Source of the DNA: Elusimicrobiales bacterium
Lineage (GTDB): Bacteria; Elusimicrobiota; Elusimicrobia; Elusimicrobiales; Elusimicrobiaceae
NCBI GenBank assembly: GCA_041651175.1
Contig: JBAZJT010000005.1
Coordinates: forward strand, 93,510 to 157,509
Length of the DNA: 64,000 nt
Direction of reading: 5' to 3'
How positions within the stretch are numbered: the first letter of the stretch is position 1; every line of letters begins with the position of its first letter. The position numbers and the translations under genes are program-made. The notes beneath the pieces were generated by a model. It was not told the DNA's origin and made no database searches. It worked only from the letters and a program-made list of their open reading frames with translations. Below, one piece after another: positions 59,375 to 64,000 of this stretch.

Positions 59375-61428
59375 TGCTGGAACGCGCATTGGCTTACGCG
59401 GATTTGGGCTGGGCGGTGTTCCCGCTTTTGCCGAACAGCAAAGAGCCGCTTACTAAACATGGTTTCAAGGATGCGAGCAAGGACCCTGCCGTCATAAAAC
59501 GCTGGTGGATGGAACATCCGTCGGCAAACATCGGCATAGCAACCGGCGTTATCTCGAACCTTGTCATTGTTGATGTGGACGTCAAAAACGGCGCGAAGGG
59601 TTTTGAATCGTTGGCAATACTTGGAAAACTGCCGACCACGCTTGCAGTCCAGACACCAAGCGGCGGGCAGCACCTGTACCATGTGGTCCCCGGCCCGCTG
59701 CGCTGCCGGATAGGGCTGCTTCCGGGCATAGACATCAAGGCCGATGGCGGTTATGTGGTGGCCCCCGGCTCAACGATAGACGGCAAAGCCTATGAATGGA
59801 TTGACGCCGAAGCACATTTGGTTATGCTGCCGGATACGATAACCAAACTTATGTCCGCAAAAAAGCCAGCAAAATCGCTCAACACGGGCGAGCCGATTAC
59901 CGAGGGCAAGCGCAACGATACGTTGGCGAGCATTGCGGGCAGTATGCGGCGGCGCAACAAAGGGCTGGCCGAAATAGTCGCCGAGCTTAAAGATGTAAAT
60001 GCCAAGCGTTGTCAGCCGCCGTTGCCCGATAGCGAAGTAGAAACCATAGCCAGAAGCATTTGCAATTATTCGGCTGGCGTGGCGGAGCAGGACGAAGACA
60101 TCCGTCCGCCGGGCTTCACGGATGACGCTTTGGCGCTTGAGTTTACCGAACGCTACGCCGAGGATTGGCGTTATGTGGCTGCTTGGGGTTATTGGCTGCA
60201 TTGGGACGGAAATTGTTGGCGCAGGGAAAACACGCTCAGGGCTTATGACTTGGCCCGGCTTGTCTGCCGGGGAGCGGCGGCGCGTTGTAACAAAGCAAAG
60301 ATAGCGGCAAAACTTGCCAGCGCAAACACTGTGGCGGCAGTGGAACGGCTTACCCGCGCGGACAGGCGTCATGCCGCAACCACCGACCAATGGGACCGCG
60401 ACCCTTGGCTGCTGAACACAAGATCCGGCGTTGCGGATTTGCGCACAGGCCAAACGCGCACGCACGGTCGGCTGGATTATATGACCAAGCTGACCGCCGC
60501 AGGCATCGCAGATGAACAGGCGAAACCTGAACGCTGGTTGGCGTTCCTGAACGATGTCACCGACGGCGATACAGAGTTGCAACGTTATCTGGCACGGATG
60601 GCGGGTTACGCATTGACAGGCGTAACCACTGATCACGCGCTGTTCTTTCTGTATGGTACCGGCGCGAACGGCAAATCGGTATTTTTGAACACGCTGGCTG
60701 CTGTGCTTGGCGATTACGCAACCAACGCGCCGATGGATACTTTCATGGAAACGCGCACGGATAAGCACCCCACCGATTTGGCGGGGCTTCGCGGCGCAAG
60801 ACTGGTGACTTCCATAGAAGTGGAAAAGGGGCGGCGCTGGGCGGAAGCCAAAATAAAATCGCTGACCGGCGGCGACAAGATATCCGCGCGGTTCATGCGG
60901 CAGGATTTCTTTGACTACAAGCCGCAGTTCAAGCTGCTTGTCGCGGGCAACAACAAACCGTCCATCCGCGATGTGGATGAAGCCATGCGACGACGGTTGC
61001 ATCTTGTGCCGTTCACCGTAACCATCCCTGCCGAGAAGCGTAATCATGCGTTGCCGGAACAGTTGCTTGAGGAATGCGACGGCATCCTGCGTTGGGCTAT
61101 AGATGGGTGCCTTGAGTGGCAGCGCATCGGGCTTAATCCGCCGCCTTGCGTATTATCCGCCACCGAAGAGTATCTGGAGTCCGAGGATGCTCTGGGCCGC
61201 TGGATTGCTGAGGAATGCTTTCAAAATCCTAGGGCAAAAGAAGGAAGCGATGCGCTTTACCAGTCTTGGAAGGCATGGTGCGAAAAGAACGGAGAATACC
61301 TTCCTTCGCTGCGCAAGTTCTCGGATGAGCTGCATAAACGCGGGTTCAAGCGGGCGCGCTCGGAACGCCAACGGTTCTTTCAGGGCATAGCGCTAAATGG
61401 CACGAAAGTGCAGGAGGACCTGCTATGA
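59371..61428 (+). CDS. PrimPol-type primase fused to D5/SF3 helicase
   Basis: 685 residues. N-terminal archaeo-eukaryotic type primase-polymerase domain (about 1-170): FPLLPNSKEPLTKHGFKDAS and the catalytic VDVDVKNG (Asp68, Asp70), then QTPSGGQHLY. A primase C-terminal segment and D5_N region (about 250-400) lead to the SF3 helicase with Walker A FLYGTGANGKSVFLN near 430, and LLVAGNNKPSIRDVDEAMRRR near 535. A P4-family initiator-primase-helicase for autonomous replication of the island. Its stop overlaps the next short frame (ATGA). Confidence 0.93.
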   Translation: MMLERALAYADLGWAVFPLLPNSKEPLTKHGFKDASKDPAVIKRWWMEHPSANIGIATGVISNLVIVDVDVKNGAKGFESLAILGKLPTTLAVQTPSGGQHLYHVVPGPLRCRIGLLPGIDIKADGGYVVAPGSTIDGKAYEWIDAEAHLVMLPDTITKLMSAKKPAKSLNTGEPITEGKRNDTLASIAGSMRRRNKGLAEIVAELKDVNAKRCQPPLPDSEVETIARSICNYSAGVAEQDEDIRPPGFTDDALALEFTERYAEDWRYVAAWGYWLHWDGNCWRRENTLRAYDLARLVCRGAAARCNKAKIAAKLASANTVAAVERLTRADRRHAATTDQWDRDPWLLNTRSGVADLRTGQTRTHGRLDYMTKLTAAGIADEQAKPERWLAFLNDVTDGDTELQRYLARMAGYALTGVTTDHALFFLYGTGANGKSVFLNTLAAVLGDYATNAPMDTFMETRTDKHPTDLAGLRGARLVTSIEVEKGRRWAEAKIKSLTGGDKISARFMRQDFFDYKPQFKLLVAGNNKPSIRDVDEAMRRRLHLVPFTVTIPAEKRNHALPEQLLEECDGILRWAIDGCLEWQRIGLNPPPCVLSATEEYLESEDALGRWIAEECFQNPRAKEGSDALYQSWKAWCEKNGEYLPSLRKFSDELHKRGFKRARSERQRFFQGIALNGTKVQEDLL

Positions 61429-61703
61429 AAAAAGCTGGTTTACCAATACAGGCTGACGCACCTGACGCATGCTTACGAAACACCCGTTACGCGCGCGCGT
61501 CACGCGCCCGCGCATACGGCCTATATGTAACGCTGCGTCAGCTGCGTCATTGTATTGTGGAAACACTTTGGCACGGGCAAGGCGCCCCCCCGGCATACAA
61601 GCAGGAAAACATGGAACATCAGCGCGAATTATCGCATTTGGGGGTAGGCCTATCAAATCCTCCCAGCTTTTCCTCCCAGCTTTTCGATTATAGACCGCGC
61701 TAG
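61425..61703 (+). CDS. Doubtful 92-residue frame over the iteron region
   Basis: Starts by ATGA overlap with the primase stop (MKKAGLPIQADAPDACLRN), which favours translation, but the sequence lies on the iteron-like palindrome and its composition is odd, with Arg/Ala repeats (ARASRARAYG) reflecting the GCGC-rich DNA. No family is recognised. It may be a real small gene overlapping a replication site or only an accident; an opposite-strand frame of similar length is no better. Confidence 0.3.
   Translation: MKKAGLPIQADAPDACLRNTRYARASRARAYGLYVTLRQLRHCIVETLWHGQGAPPAYKQENMEHQRELSHLGVGLSNPPSFSSQLFDYRPR
61454..61549. repeat. Iteron-like palindrome, candidate island replication origin
   Basis: TGACGCA occurs twice with 9-base period (61454-61460, 61463-61469) and twice inverted (61534-61540, 61543-61549). 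Between lie a second inverted pair, CGTTA and TAACG, and a CG-repeat. It stands immediately after the primase-helicase gene, where SaPI-type islands carry their origin. Confidence 0.55.
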
Positions 61704-61813
61704 GCCCACGCGCACGCGCGTGCAAAATTCGCATAGGGGGGTGGGCTTATTACATTCGCCCGCGCGTTCGGGGAACTACGACGGAATAACGCAAATTTAA
61801 CGGGAGATAGCAT

Positions 61814-62311
61814 ATGAGAGGCAGAAAACCAAAGCCCACGGCGTTGAAAATCCTGCACGGCACGCAGAAATGCAGGATTAATTGGCGTGAGCCGAAACCC
61901 GTCGGCCCCATCGGTGAGCCGCCGGATTGGCTGGACGATGTTTCTAAGAATTACTGGCGCGGCATAGTGGCTGCGATGGGCAAGACATTCACAGCCGCCG
62001 ACCGTGGCGCGTTTGAAATGCTCTGCAAATCTTATTCCCGTTGGAAACAGATGGAAAAAGAGCTGGAAGCCAAAGGTACGACTTATTATCCCTTCGGCGT
62101 GCGCGAGTTTGTTATCGGCGGTGTAACCAAGCTGGTAGGCGAAACCCGCCCGCGCCCGCAGGTAGCAATCATGCGGCTGTATTACAAGCAATACTGCCAA
62201 CTGTGCGCCGAGTTCGGCATCACGCCTTCCGCGCGGACAAGGCTTGTCGGCCCCGGTACATTTGTAGGCGAGGACAATATTCAAGACGAACAATTCGGAG
62301 AGGACTTATGA
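61814..62311 (+). CDS. Phage terminase small subunit, P27 family
   Basis: 165 residues. RGRKPKPTALKILHGTQKCRIN at the N-terminus, PIGEPPDWLDDVSKNYWRGI and later FGITPSARTRL are the classic markers of P27-type small terminases, which choose the packaging site. No large terminase follows in the window. In phage-inducible islands, a private small terminase redirects a helper phage's large subunit to island DNA; that role is a natural inference. ATGA overlap with the next gene. The 100 bases upstream hold no clear promoter. Confidence 0.88.
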   Translation: MRGRKPKPTALKILHGTQKCRINWREPKPVGPIGEPPDWLDDVSKNYWRGIVAAMGKTFTAADRGAFEMLCKSYSRWKQMEKELEAKGTTYYPFGVREFVIGGVTKLVGETRPRPQVAIMRLYYKQYCQLCAEFGITPSARTRLVGPGTFVGEDNIQDEQFGEDL

Positions 62312-62703
62312 CAAAACAGGAAATGCAGGAACATTTGAAAACGCTGGGCTTAAAAAAAACCTTCAAGCCCTATGCCGAACCGGAAACCGGCACGTTAATG
62401 CTAGCGACAAGACATCCGGCGCAAATCGTGGACGGGCTGTTGCGCGGCATTGAAATCTGCCTGCAGGGCAAACTGTTTCGTGTGTGGACAGCGCGCAAAC
62501 GGCTGGCGAACACGCTGGCAAAACAGCATAACCTGCGCGTTCGCCTTCTGGACCGCGAGGCAGAGCTGTGGGTTCCGGTAGAACTGGCGGACGCATTATT
62601 CTCACGATTTGGTGCAAAAATCAAAAAAGCTTGCTCCATGAGCCAAGAACAACTGCAAGCACATTGCGCTAAAATGCGTTTGGCGCATAAAATCCCTTTG
62701 TAG
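62308..62703 (+). CDS. Unrecognised 131-residue phage-island protein
   Basis: Starts MTKQEMQEHLKTLGLKKTF by ATGA overlap with the small terminase. Central AELWVPVELADALFSRFGAK and a Lys/Cys-rich end. Features of a small, basic, mostly helical protein; no motif recognised. It could be a head-size or packaging modifier in the satellite model, but the sequence offers no direct hint. It is the last gene before the CRISPR region; the next 298 bases (62704-63001) have no gene. Confidence 0.6.
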   Translation: MTKQEMQEHLKTLGLKKTFKPYAEPETGTLMLATRHPAQIVDGLLRGIEICLQGKLFRVWTARKRLANTLAKQHNLRVRLLDREAELWVPVELADALFSRFGAKIKKACSMSQEQLQAHCAKMRLAHKIPL

Positions 62704-63001
62704 AAAGCACTTTCAGCCCGCCAAATTGCGCGGCAAGGGGTAGATAGCCTAACCGAGAATTGTCTGTCGCAAAGTATGTGTTTATCGCGTAATGTGCGGC
62801 AAAGTGCATAACCATTTACAAAGTTATTGGAAGAGCGAAAGCTATTCATGCTTATTCCTCGTCAGAAATGCAGCCATTTTGCCACAGGCAGCTTAGCGAA
62901 ATTCAGGGCACCCCCCTATGTGAATTATGGACGCGTTTGCGCGTGGGCCGGGGACGGTCTAGAGGCAAAAAGCCCAGAGGAATGATCCCGGCTACGGGCT
63001 G

Positions 63002-63909
63002 TTGCCAATCCATTAAGGTTTTCTTACTCGGTGGGACCAGCTTGGGTACGGATGGTAGTCCCGCTCGTCAAATGTGCCAATCCATTAAGGTTTTCTTACT
63101 CGGTGGGACACCAGCGTCGGGGAATCGCCCACGTCAAGGGCGGTGTGCCAATCCATTAAGGTTTTCTTACTCGGTGGGACTCACGGCGTTATTTTTCGCA
63201 ATTGCGTGGGTTGTAAGTGCCAATCCATTAAGGTTTTCTTACTCGGTGGGACGGGGATAAGCTGCACCTCGGACGGCAGAGCCGAAACGTCGTGCCAATC
63301 CATTAAGGTTTTCTTACTCGGTGGGACTTGTTGACGGTATGTTAAGCGAGGCAGCGAGAGTATTGTGCCAATCCATTAAGGTTTTCTTACTCGGTGGGAC
63401 ATATCTTGGGGCCAATTAAACTCAACATATTTTAATACGTGCCAATCCATTAAGGTTTTCTTACTCGGTGGGACTATTATTTTCCGCATTGAGATTTACC
63501 AGAGGATAAGTGCCAATCCATTAAGGTTTTCTTACTCGGTGGGACTTCTCGTTGTATTTGTTGAATTCTTTTGGGGAAACCAGTGCCAATCCATTAAGGT
63601 TTTCTTACTCGGTGGGACTAGACACAGAAAACGAGGCTATTACCGTCTACATGGGTGCCAATCCATTAAGGTTTTCTTACTCGGTGGGACTAAAAATGTT
63701 CTATATGTGACAATAGAAAACGAAAAAGGTGCCAATCCATTAAGGTTTTCTTACTCGGTGGGACTGCGGAACTGGCGTATAGCCGGTATCCGCCTCAAAT
63801 AGTGCCAATCCATTAAGGTTTTCTTACTCGGTGGGACTTGTCGTATCCCGGACATTTCCAGCAGACGATGTTTGTGCCAATCCATTAAGGTTTTCTTACT
63901 CGGTGGGAC
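63002..63909 (-). CRISPR. CRISPR array, 13 repeats and 12 spacers, no cas genes in window
   Basis: 36-base repeat starting GTGCCAATCC and ending CTCGGTGGGAC on the plus strand, at 63002, 63074, 63145, 63217, 63292, 63365, 63439, 63510, 63583, 63655, 63729, 63802 and 63874. All are identical except the first base of the 63002 copy (T for G). Spacers are 35-39 bases and all different. A degenerate first copy is usual at the end far from the leader, so the array is probably read leftward from a leader to the right of 63909. Read that way the repeat starts GTCCCACC and ends TTGGCAC, which resembles type V-B (Cas12b) repeats; this subtype guess is tentative. Confidence 0.97.
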
Positions 63910-64000
63910 CGCACTTTTTTTGGTTTTGAAGAGCCCGACGGGCAGGTGTTATCAAAAAGCCCTGTTTGCGAGCACCGCTATCTCCTGCTCTTCAAAAGCT
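63910..64000. other. Array flank, possible leader, with 11-bp inverted repeat
   Basis: After the last repeat there is a T-rich stretch and then TTTTGAAGAGC paired with GCTCTTCAAAA at the window end, about 50 bases apart. If the array is transcribed leftward this is where the leader should lie. The window ends here. Confidence 0.4.

Larger units (their letters stand above)
55120..63909. mobile_element. Phage-derived island, probably a phage satellite, at tRNA-Thr (right end not seen)
   Basis: Left boundary at tRNA-Thr with an integrase reading into it, then an AlpA-like regulator, divergent rightward genes (sigma-like factor, small protein, SF2 helicase, PrimPol-helicase), an iteron-like palindrome, P27 small terminase and a small protein. 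No capsid, portal, tail, lysis or large-terminase gene occurs before the CRISPR array at 63002. The integrase-regulator-primase-terS order is that of phage-inducible islands. The true right end lies beyond the window or between 62.7 and 63.0 kb. Confidence 0.65.

Noticed and set aside
62868..63802. Plus-strand frames encoding repeated CQSIKVFLLGGT peptides
   Set aside because: They are translations of the CRISPR repeat and spacers, not protein repeats.

Overview
The window is GC-rich, densely coded bacterial DNA. The gene content (PilB-type ATPase, porin-like outer-membrane barrels, secreted proteins, a soluble NADP-linked type [NiFe] hydrogenase next to an [FeFe]-hydrogenase maturase, many ATGA start/stop overlaps) fits an anaerobic diderm. 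My best guess from memory of such gene sets is an Elusimicrobiota-like lineage; no rRNA is present to prove it.

Layout. 1-7.1 kb (minus): an envelope/pilus operon (PilB/GspE ATPase, GAF-HD-GYP protein, CDP-alcohol transferase, barrel protein, GT39-like membrane protein, O-antigen ligase). 7.2-12.4 kb (minus): a nucleobase/amino-acid catabolic trio (PLP lyase, single-chain DPD-like oxidoreductase, SsnA). 12.5-18 kb (plus): Mrr restriction enzyme, a TlpA-like thioredoxin, then the four-gene hydBGDA hydrogenase. 18-25 kb: VOC protein, GH99-like secreted protein, tRNA-Tyr beside a strongly inverted-repeat element, HicAB, and an ECF sigma/anti-sigma operon with Gly/Met/His-rich exported proteins. 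25-50 kb: ordinary core genes (aspA-hydF, SSS transporter, HflX, MiaA, M13 peptidase, MiaB-PilZ-DacB, Pgi, RpiB, sigma-70, Apt, two barrel proteins, tRNAs).

From about 49.7 kb the character changes. 49.8-55.1 kb is a graveyard of mobile DNA: an IS with complete ends but a nonsense codon in its transposase, an AT-rich gene-poor tract, a 204-bp inverted-repeat element with 10-bp flanking repeats, an IS3 remnant also carrying a nonsense codon, and copies of a 158-bp repeat also found at 21 kb. 55.1-64 kb is a phage-derived island: a tyrosine integrase that runs into tRNA-Thr, an AlpA-like regulator, then rightward genes for a sigma-like factor, a small protein, an SF2 helicase, a PrimPol-helicase, an iteron-like palindrome, a P27-type small terminase and a small protein. 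No large terminase or capsid genes are seen before a 13-repeat CRISPR array, and no cas genes are in the window.

The most notable proposal is that the 55-64 kb island is a phage satellite (PICI-like in gene order) that carries or directly abuts an orphan CRISPR array. The right boundary lies outside the window, so this is an inference. Other points of interest are a phosphoglucose isomerase fused in frame to a small domain that retains its own ribosome-binding site, and the structured element between a duplicated tRNA-Tyr 3' end.
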